A stretch of 64,000 bases of DNA, from contig PHDD01000002.1 in the NCBI GenBank assembly GCA_002840905.1, forward strand, positions 62,001 to 126,000, read 5' to 3'. This stretch comes from Bacteroidetes bacterium HGW-Bacteroidetes-4 (GTDB lineage Bacteria; Bacteroidota; Bacteroidia; Bacteroidales; SZUA-534). Numbering within the stretch: the stretch's first letter is position 1; each line of letters begins with the position of its first letter. The translations under genes and the position numbers were made by a program. Under the pieces are notes generated by a model, which was not told where the DNA came from, did no database searches, and saw only the letters and a program-made list of their open reading frames with translations. Shown piece by piece: positions 8,822-17,510 of this stretch.

Positions 8822-9439
8822 ATGCTTGTAATTGGTATTGCCGGAGGCACAGGTTCAGGAAAAACAACGGTAGTAAAAAAAATTATGTCGAGCCTTACCG
8901 CCGACGAAGTTGCTCTGGTAACTCAGGATTCTTACTACAAAGACAATGGACACCTGCCCCTTGAAGAACGCCAGAAAATTAACTTTGACCACCCTGATGC
9001 CATAGAGTTTGACTTGCTAACCAAGCATGTAAACACATTAAAAAACGGACAATCGGTTGAAGAACCTATATACAGTTACCTTACCTGTACCCGTGCCGAA
9101 GAAACCAAAACTGTAAAACCTAAAAAAGTAATTATTGTTGAAGGAATTTTAATTCTGGGACACCCGGCTTTGCGCGACTTGTTCGATATTAAAGTATTTG
9201 TATCGGCCGATGCCGACGACCGTTTAATACGGGTTATCAACCGCGATATTATTGAGCGCGGACGAACCGTTGATGTGGTACTTGAACGATATCACCAATC
9301 GGTAAAACCCATGCACCTACAATTTATTGAACCATCAAAACGTTATGCAGATCTGATAATTCCACAGGGTGGGCACAATAAAGTAGCTATTGATATTTTG
9401 ACTACCATAATTAAACTCAATTTACAAAAAGAAAATTGA
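8822..9439 (+). CDS. udk: Uridine kinase
   Basis: It phosphorylates uridine and cytidine with ATP or GTP in pyrimidine salvage. The 205-residue protein begins with a P-loop G-G-T-G-S-G-K-T-T at residues 8-16. The Q-D-S-Y-Y-K-D substrate loop and the later R-D-I-x-E-R-G-R-T lid segment are typical of the family. It is followed after a single base by the exonuclease gene on the same strand, so the two are probably cotranscribed. Confidence 0.95.
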   Translation: MLVIGIAGGTGSGKTTVVKKIMSSLTADEVALVTQDSYYKDNGHLPLEERQKINFDHPDAIEFDLLTKHVNTLKNGQSVEEPIYSYLTCTRAEETKTVKPKKVIIVEGILILGHPALRDLFDIKVFVSADADDRLIRVINRDIIERGRTVDVVLERYHQSVKPMHLQFIEPSKRYADLIIPQGGHNKVAIDILTTIIKLNLQKEN

Positions 9440-9440
9440 C

Positions 9441-10178
9441 ATGGCCGATAAAATAAAGGAAGAAAATATTCTTTTTATTGATATCGAAACTGCAGCGCAG
9501 CAAAAAAATTTTAGCGATTTAAACGAGCGTTTGAAAGAACTTTGGGCAAAAAAAATGCGCTGGTTCATGGAAAAAGAGTCAAAAACAGCCGAAGAATTAT
9601 ACGAAAAAGCGGCAATCTGGGCAGAGTTTGGAAAAATTGTTTGCATTTCGGCCGGGTACATAACCAAAAAGAACGGGGAGCGCATTTTTCGACTAAAATC
9701 GTTTTATGGACACAACGAAAAGGAATTACTCACCAATTTTTCGGCTTTACTAAACCAACATTTTAACAAAGACAAACACCTGCTTTGTGCTCACAATGGC
9801 AAAGAGTTCGATTTTCCTTATCTCTCGCGACGAATGTTGGTTAACGGAGTAAACCTTCCCAAATTGCTCGACAATGCAGGCAAAAAACCTTGGGAAATTA
9901 AACACATCGACACCCTGGAATTATGGAAGTTTGGCGACGTAAAACACTACACCTCTCTCGATTTACTGGCAGCAATTTTCAACATACCCTCGCCAAAAGA
10001 CCAAATTGATGGCAGCATGGTTAACCAGGTTTATTGGGAAGAACAAAACCTGGCAAAAATTGCCGATTACTGCCAAAAAGATGTAGTAACCATCTGCAAA
10101 CTGTATCTTAAACTAAACGGCGAACAGGAAACAGAATTGCTGCCCATAGAAATTGCCAATCCGGCTATAAGCAACTAA
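9441..10178 (+). CDS. Predicted 3'-5' exonuclease related to the PolB exonuclease domain
   Basis: This 245-residue protein has a DEDDy-type RNase H fold. ExoI is F-I-D-I-E-T (Asp14, Glu16), ExoII is C-A-H-N-G-K-E-F-D-F-P-Y-L, and ExoIII is Y-C-Q-K-D-V (Tyr and Asp). The K-H-Y-T-S-L-D-L-L segment is also typical. It fits the stand-alone family of predicted exonucleases related to DNA polymerase B, likely acting on single-stranded DNA or RNA. It sits one base after udk. Its stop codon overlaps the stop of the convergent hydrolase gene. Confidence 0.82.
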   Translation: MADKIKEENILFIDIETAAQQKNFSDLNERLKELWAKKMRWFMEKESKTAEELYEKAAIWAEFGKIVCISAGYITKKNGERIFRLKSFYGHNEKELLTNFSALLNQHFNKDKHLLCAHNGKEFDFPYLSRRMLVNGVNLPKLLDNAGKKPWEIKHIDTLELWKFGDVKHYTSLDLLAAIFNIPSPKDQIDGSMVNQVYWEEQNLAKIADYCQKDVVTICKLYLKLNGEQETELLPIEIANPAISN

Positions 10179-10975
10179 AGCAAAAAGTTTTTTACCAGGG
10201 CCAAAAAAACATCGGGTTCTTCGGCATGAACCCAGTGGCTGGCTGATGGAATTGTTTCAATTTTTACATTTCGGAACATTTGCCTGATAAGGGTTTCATC
10301 CTTATCGCGAATGTAGTCTGACTGCCCGCCTTTTATAAAAAGAGTAGCATACCGGAAATCTTCCAAACCTGAAGCTTCATCTTCAAGACCTATTAAAACC
10401 TGGGGCAAACTCTGGTAAAGCACATCGAGATTTATTTTCCAGCTAAAACTTTTGTCTTTATTCCGATGCAGGTTTTTTAGCAAGAACTGCCTGATGCGTT
10501 TCGAATTAATCTGTTTAGCCAACAGCGAATCGGCCTCGCTCCTGCTTTTTAGTTTTTGTAAATCGACCGAAAACAGGGCATTCATAATGGTTTGGTGATC
10601 GGCTATCTGACTGTCACCCGAATCGGATGAATAACTTCGCGGACTGATGTCAACCACCACCAGGTTTTTTACCCGTTCGGGATTCAGAGCTGTAAACATC
10701 ATAGCCACTTTTCCACCCATGGAATGCCCAAGAATATTGGCCGAATAAATCTGTTGTTCGTTCATGAACTCAACCAAATCGTCGGTCATTACCTGGTAAT
10801 TATGTTCCGGAAGGTGAGGTGAATCGCCATGATTACGCAAATCGAGGACATAAACCGAGAAAAAATCCATCAATTCGCGAGCCACAGAAACCCAATTATC
10901 GGATGAGCCATACAGTCCGTGCAAAATTATCAGGGGTTCTCCTGCTCCAAATTTCTTAAAACTTAGTTTAGCCAT
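10175..10975 (-). CDS. Alpha/beta hydrolase (YbfF-like esterase)
   Basis: A 266-residue alpha/beta hydrolase. The oxyanion region is L-H-G-L-Y-G-S-S-D-N-W, the nucleophile elbow is G-H-S-M-G with Ser85, the acid is likely Asp in V-V-V-D-I-S-P, and the catalytic His lies in S-A-S-H-W-V-H near the C-terminus. The overall pattern resembles YbfF-type acyl-CoA or carboxyl esterases. The natural substrate cannot be read from the sequence. It is convergent with the exonuclease gene, with overlapping stop codons. Confidence 0.85.
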   Translation of the reverse strand: MAKLSFKKFGAGEPLIILHGLYGSSDNWVSVARELMDFFSVYVLDLRNHGDSPHLPEHNYQVMTDDLVEFMNEQQIYSANILGHSMGGKVAMMFTALNPERVKNLVVVDISPRSYSSDSGDSQIADHQTIMNALFSVDLQKLKSRSEADSLLAKQINSKRIRQFLLKNLHRNKDKSFSWKINLDVLYQSLPQVLIGLEDEASGLEDFRYATLFIKGGQSDYIRDKDETLIRQMFRNVKIETIPSASHWVHAEEPDVFLALVKNFLL

Positions 10976-11084
10976 AGCTTATAAAACAAATTAATCGCAA
11001 CAAATGTCATATTTATCAAACTAAAATATAATAATGTACAAATTTCTCTATTTTTACAGAGCCTCAAAATAAAAGTAATGAAAA

Positions 11085-11750
11085 ATGATTGCAATTGATT
11101 TAATTTCGGATGTAGTACCTGCAATACACAAAAACGATACTGCCAGCGAGGCTTTGAACTGGATGGATGTGTTTCGGGTTTCGCATTTACCCATAGTGGT
11201 CGATGAAGAATACCTTGGATTAATTTCGGAAACAGATATTTTCGATATGAATAATCCCGAAAAGCGGGTTATGGATCATGAACTTTCACTGCCTCGTCCT
11301 TTTATCACCGAAGATCAGCACATATATGAAGCTGCTGTTTTGGTAGCCAAATACAAATTAACGGTTATTCCGGTTTTAACTACCGATGAAAAATACATTG
11401 GCATAATTACCATAAACGATTTAGCGCAGGAATTTTCGCATTTAATGTCGGCGAATAATCCGGGTGGAATTATTGTTTTGGAATTACGAACCAACGATTA
11501 TTCGCTAAGCGAAATAGCACAAATTGTTGAAGGAAACGATGTTAAAATACTGAGCCTGTATGTTAAAACCACACCCACCAACGAATTTGTTGATATAACC
11601 CTAAAATTAAATAAGAACGACATATCGGCTGTAATACAAACTTTTGAACGTTACAGCTACAAAATAAAAGCCACTTATGCCGATAGCAAAGAAATTGATG
11701 TTATGCTAAAGGAGCGGCTCGATTCGTTCCTAAAATATTTGAACACTTAG
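11085..11750 (+). CDS. Tandem CBS-domain protein with C-terminal ACT-like domain
   Basis: Residues 1-60 and 70-125 are two CBS motifs (S-H-L-P-I-V-V-D, then L-T-V-I-P-V-L-T, I-G-I-I-T-I-N-D-L), which usually bind adenine nucleotides. Residues about 135-215 form a beta-alpha-beta segment resembling an ACT domain. No catalytic domain is fused, so it is likely a nucleotide-responsive regulator. Its stop codon overlaps by one base the GTG start of the BamA-like gene, so the two are translationally coupled. It lies at the head of the nadK and envelope-biogenesis block. Confidence 0.8.
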   Translation: MIAIDLISDVVPAIHKNDTASEALNWMDVFRVSHLPIVVDEEYLGLISETDIFDMNNPEKRVMDHELSLPRPFITEDQHIYEAAVLVAKYKLTVIPVLTTDEKYIGIITINDLAQEFSHLMSANNPGGIIVLELRTNDYSLSEIAQIVEGNDVKILSLYVKTTPTNEFVDITLKLNKNDISAVIQTFERYSYKIKATYADSKEIDVMLKERLDSFLKYLNT

Positions 11751-13171
11751 TGAGATCCTATTCCATATTACCGATAACACCGTTTTTAATTTTCTTGCTT
11801 TTTGTAATGGTGGGTTCAGCTCAAAGCAACCCTTTACCCGCCGATACCAATAGGGTTATTATTGCAAAACTCGTAATTGCCGGAAACAAAACAACCAAAG
11901 AGTCAATTATCCGGCGCGAGTTGCTGTTCAATTCGGGTGATACTACATCAGTAGAAAATTTTAACCGTTTTGTTGAGAAATCAAAAGAGAATTTACTTAA
12001 CACCTCACTCTTTAATTATGTGTATGTAAATACCTTTCACGAATCGCCCACGCATATATCAGTTTATATTTTACTTGAAGAGCGCTGGTATTTATGGCCA
12101 TATGCTATTTTTGAACATGCCGACCGAAATTTCAGTGCCTTTTTAAATGAAAAAGACTGGTCGCGTATTAACTATGGTTTGATGCTGGTAAAGAACAATT
12201 TCAGAGGCAAGCGCGAAACAATAAAAGCTAAATTTCGACTGGGATACAAAGAGCAATATCAGATTTATTACGACAATCCTTACCTTTCAAAAAATCAAAA
12301 ACATGGAATAACCACCGACATTGCCTACTTCAGGCAAAAGCAGGTTCAATACATTACTCTAAACGACAAACCTCAGCAATACAGCAATTTTTCGGACTAC
12401 ATGCTTACGCATCAAAATTATAATTTTACCTATTACTATAGAAACAAGCATTACACCGTACACAAACTAAGTACAAACTATACTAAAGCTTCGGTAGCTG
12501 ACACCATTGTGTCGCTGAATCCCATTTTTTTTGGAAATAATAAAAACCAACTTCGCTATTTTTCTCTGGCATACATAATGGATCACGACAAAAGAGATTA
12601 TAAATACTATCCTTTAACAGGTTACAACCTAACCTTTATTCTCTCCAGAAAAGGATTGAATCTTTTTAATACCGATCAGATAAATATATGGGATCTCCAA
12701 ACGTCGGCATATACCTATTTTAATATATACAAGCGCTGGTATACAGGAACAGGTGGCAAATTAAAACTATCGACCCGCAAGAAACAACCCTATTTTATCG
12801 AAAGCGCCCTGGGGTACGAAGAATTTCTTCGCTCATTTGAATTCAACCTGATTGATGGCCAACACTATATTATAAACCGGGCGTTTTTAAAATATGAAGT
12901 GATTCCTACACGGGTAAAAGTTATTGAATCGTGGGGTTGGTCAAAGTTCAACAAAATTCATTATGCGCTTTATACCAATGTGTTTTTCGACCACGGTTAT
13001 GTTTACAATATTTTGCCCGACCCATCGAACAAACTCCCCAACCAATACTTGTATAGTTTTGGTTTGGGTGTCGATTTGGTCACCTATTACGATCAAGTTT
13101 TCCGGTTCGAATATTCGGTAAATCCCAATGGCCCCGATGGATTTTTTATTCACCTCGGAAAGGCCTTTTAA
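11750..13171 (+). CDS. BamA/TamA-like outer-membrane barrel protein with one POTRA domain, 473 aa
   Basis: A signal peptide (hydrophobic residues 8-24, G-S-A-Q-S) precedes one POTRA domain at about 35-115 (I-A-K-L-V-I-A-G-N-K-T-T-K-E-S-I-I-R-R-E-L). The remainder is rich in alternating aromatic and polar strands and ends in a terminal Phe, typical of a barrel of the Omp85 superfamily. It is much smaller than the true BamA at 17511-20105. Homologues may take part in outer-membrane insertion or lipid transport, but this is not settled. The start is GTG, overlapping the upstream CBS stop. Confidence 0.75.
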   Translation: MRSYSILPITPFLIFLLFVMVGSAQSNPLPADTNRVIIAKLVIAGNKTTKESIIRRELLFNSGDTTSVENFNRFVEKSKENLLNTSLFNYVYVNTFHESPTHISVYILLEERWYLWPYAIFEHADRNFSAFLNEKDWSRINYGLMLVKNNFRGKRETIKAKFRLGYKEQYQIYYDNPYLSKNQKHGITTDIAYFRQKQVQYITLNDKPQQYSNFSDYMLTHQNYNFTYYYRNKHYTVHKLSTNYTKASVADTIVSLNPIFFGNNKNQLRYFSLAYIMDHDKRDYKYYPLTGYNLTFILSRKGLNLFNTDQINIWDLQTSAYTYFNIYKRWYTGTGGKLKLSTRKKQPYFIESALGYEEFLRSFEFNLIDGQHYIINRAFLKYEVIPTRVKVIESWGWSKFNKIHYALYTNVFFDHGYVYNILPDPSNKLPNQYLYSFGLGVDLVTYYDQVFRFEYSVNPNGPDGFFIHLGKAF

Positions 13172-13230
13172 GGCAATAAAAAATATTATCTTCGCAACAT
13201 AATTAAGTTAATCATAAAATACCCAAAATT

Positions 13231-14112
13231 GTGAAAATAGGATTATTTGGTATCCAGGTAACTGAAAATTGCAAATCTGTTTTAAATCAACTGGTTAAAA
13301 CATTAATTGAGAAAGATGCTCAACTTTGGATACATCCCTTTTTTTACGAACTTTTTTCGGCTATTCAAAAACAATACAAAATCCCTGTTGAAGCCATTAT
13401 ACAATCTGAAAAAATACCTGCCGATTTAAACTACCTTATCACCATTGGTGGCGATGGTACTTTTTTAGAAGCCGTATCGGCAATAAATTTACAAAAAATT
13501 CCCCTGTTGGGTGTAAATACAGGTAGACTGGGTTTTCTGGCCGATGTTTCACCCGGTGAAATTCCTGAAGCTATTGAAGCTTTATACAAAAATGAGTTCA
13601 GAATCGAAGAACGAAGTGTAATTAAAGCCACACTTTTCCCGGAACAAAACATTACTTTTCCCTTTGCATTAAACGACTTAACCGTTCATAAACGCGACAC
13701 ATCGAGCATGATAGCTATTCAGGCTTATATTGACGATGTGTTTCTATCCCAATACTGGGCCGACGGATTAATTATTGCTACACCTACAGGCTCCACAGCC
13801 TATTCCATGAGCGCCGGAGGACCTATTGTTACACCAGATTCGAAAAATTTTATTATTACCCCCATAGCTTCACATAATCTAACCGTAAGGCCGCTAGTAA
13901 TACCCGATCATCACGAAATCTCACTAAAAATTGAAAGTCGCGACAGCAAATTTTTACTTTCGCTCGATTCCCGATCTTATGTAATGGAAGAAAAACTAGA
14001 AGTTCGGGTAAAAAAAGCTGAAACCAATGTGAGTCTGGTTAAATTAAACAATCAGCATTTTTACAAAACCATCCGGAATAAATTAATGTGGGGGGTTGAC
14101 AAAAGAAATTAA
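13231..14112 (+). CDS. nadK: NAD kinase
   Basis: It phosphorylates NAD to NADP, the cell's source of NADPH. The 293-residue protein carries the diagnostic G-G-D-G-T loop (I-T-I-G-G-D-G-T-F-L-E-A) and the second conserved segment T-P-T-G-S-T-A-Y-S-M-S-A-G-G-P. A GTG start is used. A TATCTTCG element lies about 35 bases before it, close to a -7 box. Placement between the BamA-like gene and the DUF6089 cluster follows a gene order I recall from other Bacteroidota. Confidence 0.95.
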   Translation: MKIGLFGIQVTENCKSVLNQLVKTLIEKDAQLWIHPFFYELFSAIQKQYKIPVEAIIQSEKIPADLNYLITIGGDGTFLEAVSAINLQKIPLLGVNTGRLGFLADVSPGEIPEAIEALYKNEFRIEERSVIKATLFPEQNITFPFALNDLTVHKRDTSSMIAIQAYIDDVFLSQYWADGLIIATPTGSTAYSMSAGGPIVTPDSKNFIITPIASHNLTVRPLVIPDHHEISLKIESRDSKFLLSLDSRSYVMEEKLEVRVKKAETNVSLVKLNNQHFYKTIRNKLMWGVDKRN

Positions 14113-14185
14113 ACGGTTAATCCTATGATATGGGGTCAAATCTCAAAATTTAAAGTGGTTACAAGAACAATCTAAAATTTATTGT

Positions 14186-14193
14186 TATTTTTG
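14186..14193 (+). promoter_or_regulatory. Putative -7 element of the DUF6089 cluster
   Basis: TATTTTTG matches TAnnTTTG and lies 57 bases before the first DUF6089 gene, in the 138-base gap after nadK. The upstream -33 element is weak. Confidence 0.4.
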
Positions 14194-14250
14194 ACCGGAC
14201 ACAATAATTTTCATTTTTAAAAGCTGATTTTCCAGGAAAAAAGAAAATAT

Positions 14251-15189
14251 ATGAAGAAATTAACCCTGCTATTTTTAACAGGAATAATCTTATTACCTTT
14301 TTTAAGCCACAGTCAATCGAACCGATGGAAACGCACCCGCTACGAATTGGTTGGTGGCTTAGGCATTACCACGTTTATGGGTGATCTTGGTGGTGGAGCT
14401 GAGGCTTCACATTTTATAAGCGATTACGACTTTTCCGCTCAAAGGCCTTTAATTAGTGCCGGGTTCCGGTATAAAATTTTAGAACCATTAGCCGTAAAAG
14501 CTACCGTATCTTACGGTTGGGTTAGCGGAAGTGACGACAAATCGAAAGACAAGTACCGATTAGACAGAAACCTGTCGTTTCGCTCTCCAATTATTGAATT
14601 TGCCACCCAATTTGAATACTCGGTAATAAAAGAGCCGGCAAGCCACCGATATTCATTACGTCGCGGAAGTAAATTTTCGCTTCGTTACCTGACAATTAAC
14701 ACATATCTTTTTACCGGAGTTTCTGGTTTTTGGTTTAATCCCAAAGGATTAGACGATGGTCCTGAAGGAACCAATAAATGGGTTGCTTTGCAGCCTCTGG
14801 GAACTGAAGGACAGGGACTGGTTGAAGGACGTGAAAAATACAGCCGTTTTCAATTTGCCATTCCTTTCGGAATTGGATTTAAATACAGCCTGAGCCGGAG
14901 CATTAGTATTGGTGCAGAATTTGGAGCTCGCTATACTTTTACCGACTATATCGACGATGTAAGTACAACTTATGTTGACCCTACCTGGCTCCGCACACAA
15001 AATGAATTAGCCTACCGGATGGCCGATAAAAGTATACAAACAAACGACGACTCCGATCCGTTGCCTTTTGTAACATATGGAGCTGCCGATCAAAGAGGTG
15101 ATGCAAAATACAATGATTTCTATATGTTTTCGTTAGTAACTATAAGTTATAAATTACGCACCGGACGAAATGGCTTACCAAAATTTTAA
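14251..15189 (+). CDS. DUF6089-type outer-membrane beta-barrel protein, paralogue 1, 312 aa
   Basis: A signal peptide (hydrophobic residues 4-18, S-H-S-Q) is followed by R-Y-E-L-V-G-G-L-G-I-T-T-F-M-G-D-L-G-G, the characteristic opening strand of this family. The rest alternates barrel strands and long loops. It ends G-R-N-G-L-P-K-F, a tail nearly shared with the next gene (K-K-G-L-P-R-L). The function is unknown. Relatives sit beside bamA in Bacteroidota and resemble PorT/OmpW-like small barrels. It is the first of three tandem paralogues leading into uppS-bamA. Confidence 0.75.
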   Translation: MKKLTLLFLTGIILLPFLSHSQSNRWKRTRYELVGGLGITTFMGDLGGGAEASHFISDYDFSAQRPLISAGFRYKILEPLAVKATVSYGWVSGSDDKSKDKYRLDRNLSFRSPIIEFATQFEYSVIKEPASHRYSLRRGSKFSLRYLTINTYLFTGVSGFWFNPKGLDDGPEGTNKWVALQPLGTEGQGLVEGREKYSRFQFAIPFGIGFKYSLSRSISIGAEFGARYTFTDYIDDVSTTYVDPTWLRTQNELAYRMADKSIQTNDDSDPLPFVTYGAADQRGDAKYNDFYMFSLVTISYKLRTGRNGLPKF

Positions 15190-15232
15190 TACAATAGGTT
15201 TGTAATTTGCAAATTTTCGTATTTTTACCATC

Positions 15233-15991
15233 ATGAAAATAAAAAAGCTGTACATACTTCTTTTTATTACAGGCATTTACGCTACCTCATTCGCACAGTC
15301 GTGGGGAGTTCATAAATACGAGCTGTACTATGGTTTAGGCGGAACCAACCTTATGTCGGATGTGGGCTCACCAAACGACCCGTCAAAATTAGCCTGGGTT
15401 AGAATTTTTAATACCGTTGGAGCCTATGGTAATGCGGGTTTGCGCTACAACATAAAACCCAAACAATATGTAAGTGCCAATTTAGCCCTGGGCCAACTTT
15501 ATGCTGAAGACCCTGTTGAAGATCCGGATTTTTACACTTTAGGAAGAAAAGCAAACAGTTTTTTCACTGAAATTACCCTTAGGTACGAATACCAAATTAT
15601 TAAAGAGAAAAAGAAACGGACAGTATATAAAATACTGGGAGAAAACCGATTAAAAAACTTTAACATTCCTACTTACCTGTTTATTGGTGCAGGTGGTCTT
15701 TTAAGTGTAGGAAAATATTCCCAAATAGATGGAGCTTATGTACCTTCAGTAAACTATTTCAATTTTGCACCGGTTATTCCGTATGGAATTGGTTTTAAAA
15801 CCCGACTTACAAACCTTAGTTATTTAAACGTTGAAGTTGGCCTGCGTTTTCCGCTTTCAGACAAACTGGATAATTTAGCACAAGGTACTCATGGTCTTTT
15901 AAGCTCTGACCAGTACCAGTTTGTTACTGTAAACTACATCAAAAAATTAAAATCGAATAAAAAAGGTTTGCCCCGCTTAAAACGAAGGTAG
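15233..15991 (+). CDS. DUF6089-type outer-membrane beta-barrel protein, paralogue 2, 252 aa
   Basis: Signal peptide (residues 5-21, S-F-A-Q), then Y-E-L-Y-Y-G-L-G-G-T-N-L-M-S-D-V-G, which aligns with the opening strand of paralogue 1. Shared later blocks include the Y-E-Y-Q-I-I-K-E segment, the Y-L-F-I-G-A-G-G strand and the P-Y-G-I-G-F-K turn. It is shorter than paralogue 1. No catalytic motif is visible. The gene lies 43 bases after paralogue 1 in the same direction. Confidence 0.75.
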   Translation: MKIKKLYILLFITGIYATSFAQSWGVHKYELYYGLGGTNLMSDVGSPNDPSKLAWVRIFNTVGAYGNAGLRYNIKPKQYVSANLALGQLYAEDPVEDPDFYTLGRKANSFFTEITLRYEYQIIKEKKKRTVYKILGENRLKNFNIPTYLFIGAGGLLSVGKYSQIDGAYVPSVNYFNFAPVIPYGIGFKTRLTNLSYLNVEVGLRFPLSDKLDNLAQGTHGLLSSDQYQFVTVNYIKKLKSNKKGLPRLKRR

Positions 15992-16019
15992 CTTACCAAC
16001 GCCAAAAAAAAACCTTTTT

Positions 16020-16703
16020 ATGACCATCAAATATTATTACTTAATAATTTTCATTGCGCTTGTTTCATTTTCTGTTCCTGCGTTTGCTCAATTTCAAAAA
16101 AGTGCTGAAGTGGGTATTACAATTGGTGGCACATACTATTTGGGCGATTTGAACAAGATTCCGGGAGTAAACAGCAAATTAGCTTTTGGTGCCTTTTACA
16201 AACACAACATCAATAAACGTTTTGCCCTAAAAGGGCAGATTCAATATGGAACGCTGGCTGCTGAGGCCAAACCTGACAATGTGTTTACCCAGTTGAATCC
16301 GGGCACTGTAACTTCGTTTAACAAGACATTCTACGATTTAAATGCGAGTCTGGAATACAATTTCAATCATTTTCTTGCAGCAAACAAAAAGTACGATTAT
16401 ACGCCTTATATTTTTGCCGGGCTTGGTTTTATGTATTATCCCAAAGGTGCATCACCCTATCTTCCAACCTTACCATTTGGTCTTGGAGTCAAATACAATC
16501 TTTATAAAAACTTTATTGCCGGAGTTAACTTTACCATGAACAAAACATTTACCGACAACCTCGACTACGCCTATACTCCACCCAGCGAAACCAATGTATT
16601 TAAACAGTACGGATACAACGGAAACAACGATTGGTATTCGGTTTGTGGAATTTATTTGTCATATAAAATAAATTATCGGGTAAAATGTCCCGCATTTGAC
16701 TAA
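16020..16703 (+). CDS. DUF6089-type outer-membrane beta-barrel protein, paralogue 3, 227 aa
   Basis: Signal peptide (residues 5-24, V-P-A-F-A-Q), then S-A-E-V-G-I-T-I-G-G-T-Y-Y-L-G-D-L-N, the most canonical DUF6089 opening. Later strands include the Y-I-F-A-G-L-G-F segment and L-P-F-G-L-G-V-K-Y-N. It is the shortest and most compact copy and lies 22 bases before uppS. It is probably the ancestral member of the bamA neighbourhood, with paralogues 1 and 2 as duplications. That order of events is inference. Confidence 0.77.
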   Translation: MTIKYYYLIIFIALVSFSVPAFAQFQKSAEVGITIGGTYYLGDLNKIPGVNSKLAFGAFYKHNINKRFALKGQIQYGTLAAEAKPDNVFTQLNPGTVTSFNKTFYDLNASLEYNFNHFLAANKKYDYTPYIFAGLGFMYYPKGASPYLPTLPFGLGVKYNLYKNFIAGVNFTMNKTFTDNLDYAYTPPSETNVFKQYGYNGNNDWYSVCGIYLSYKINYRVKCPAFD

Positions 16704-16708
16704 ATTTG
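16701..16708 (+). promoter_or_regulatory. Putative -7 element before uppS
   Basis: TAAATTTG matches TAnnTTTG and overlaps the stop codon of the third DUF6089 gene, 18 bases before the uppS ATG. A TTG at the right distance is not seen, so this may be chance. Confidence 0.28.
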
Positions 16709-16725
16709 TGGCAAATTTTTCATAA

Positions 16726-17472
16726 ATGTCGTTAAAAGAGCAATTAATAAAAGATAAACTCCCCACACATGTAGCCATCATAATGGATGGCAACGGAAGG
16801 TGGGCAAAACAAAAAGGGAACCTTAGGATTTTTGGGCACAAAAGTGGTGTAAATGGTGTGCGAGAAAGCTCAGAGGCCTGCGCCGAATTAGGCATAAAAT
16901 ACTTAACGCTCTTTGCTTTTTCTACCGAAAACTGGAATCGCCCCAAAATAGAAGTGAATGCCTTAATGGAATTACTAATTGCCACCATTAATTCCGAAAT
17001 TAACACACTTTTAAAAAATAATATTCGTTTAAATGCTATTGGCAGGCTCGAAGATTTGCCGGCCAAAGCCAATCTTAAATTAGCTGAAGCTTTAGATAAA
17101 ACAAAGCATAACGATGGATTGACCCTGACCTTAGCTTTAAGTTACAGTTCAAAAGTTGAGATAATTGAAGCAATCAAAGCAATCGGCGAACAACTAAAAG
17201 AAAACAAAATACAGGTAACTGATATTAATGAAACACTTTTGGAAAATCATTTAACAACACGTGGAATACCAGACCCCGACCTATTGATTCGAACCAGCGG
17301 AGAACAGCGCATCAGTAATTTTCTTTTGTGGCAGTTGGCCTATGCTGAACTTTATTTTACCAATGTACTCTGGCCCGATTTTAACAAAGAAGAACTTTAC
17401 AAAGCATTGCTCGATTACCAAACCCGGGAACGACGGTTTGGTTTAACCAGCGAACAACTTGAGAAAAAATAA
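16726..17472 (+). CDS. uppS: Undecaprenyl diphosphate synthase (cis-prenyltransferase)
   Basis: It makes the C55 lipid carrier for peptidoglycan, O-antigen and other glycans by condensing isopentenyl diphosphate onto farnesyl diphosphate. The 248-residue length is standard. The signature I-I-M-D-G-N-G-R-W-A-K holds catalytic Asp21. The C-terminal R-T-S-G-E-Q-R-I-S-N-F-L-L-W-Q segment binds substrate and Mg2+. It is followed after 38 bases by bamA, so the carrier and outer-membrane assembly genes are linked. Confidence 0.96.
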   Translation: MSLKEQLIKDKLPTHVAIIMDGNGRWAKQKGNLRIFGHKSGVNGVRESSEACAELGIKYLTLFAFSTENWNRPKIEVNALMELLIATINSEINTLLKNNIRLNAIGRLEDLPAKANLKLAEALDKTKHNDGLTLTLALSYSSKVEIIEAIKAIGEQLKENKIQVTDINETLLENHLTTRGIPDPDLLIRTSGEQRISNFLLWQLAYAELYFTNVLWPDFNKEELYKALLDYQTRERRFGLTSEQLEKK

Positions 17473-17510
17473 TCGATTATATAAACCTATAGCAGTACAA
17501 ACCTTACGGA

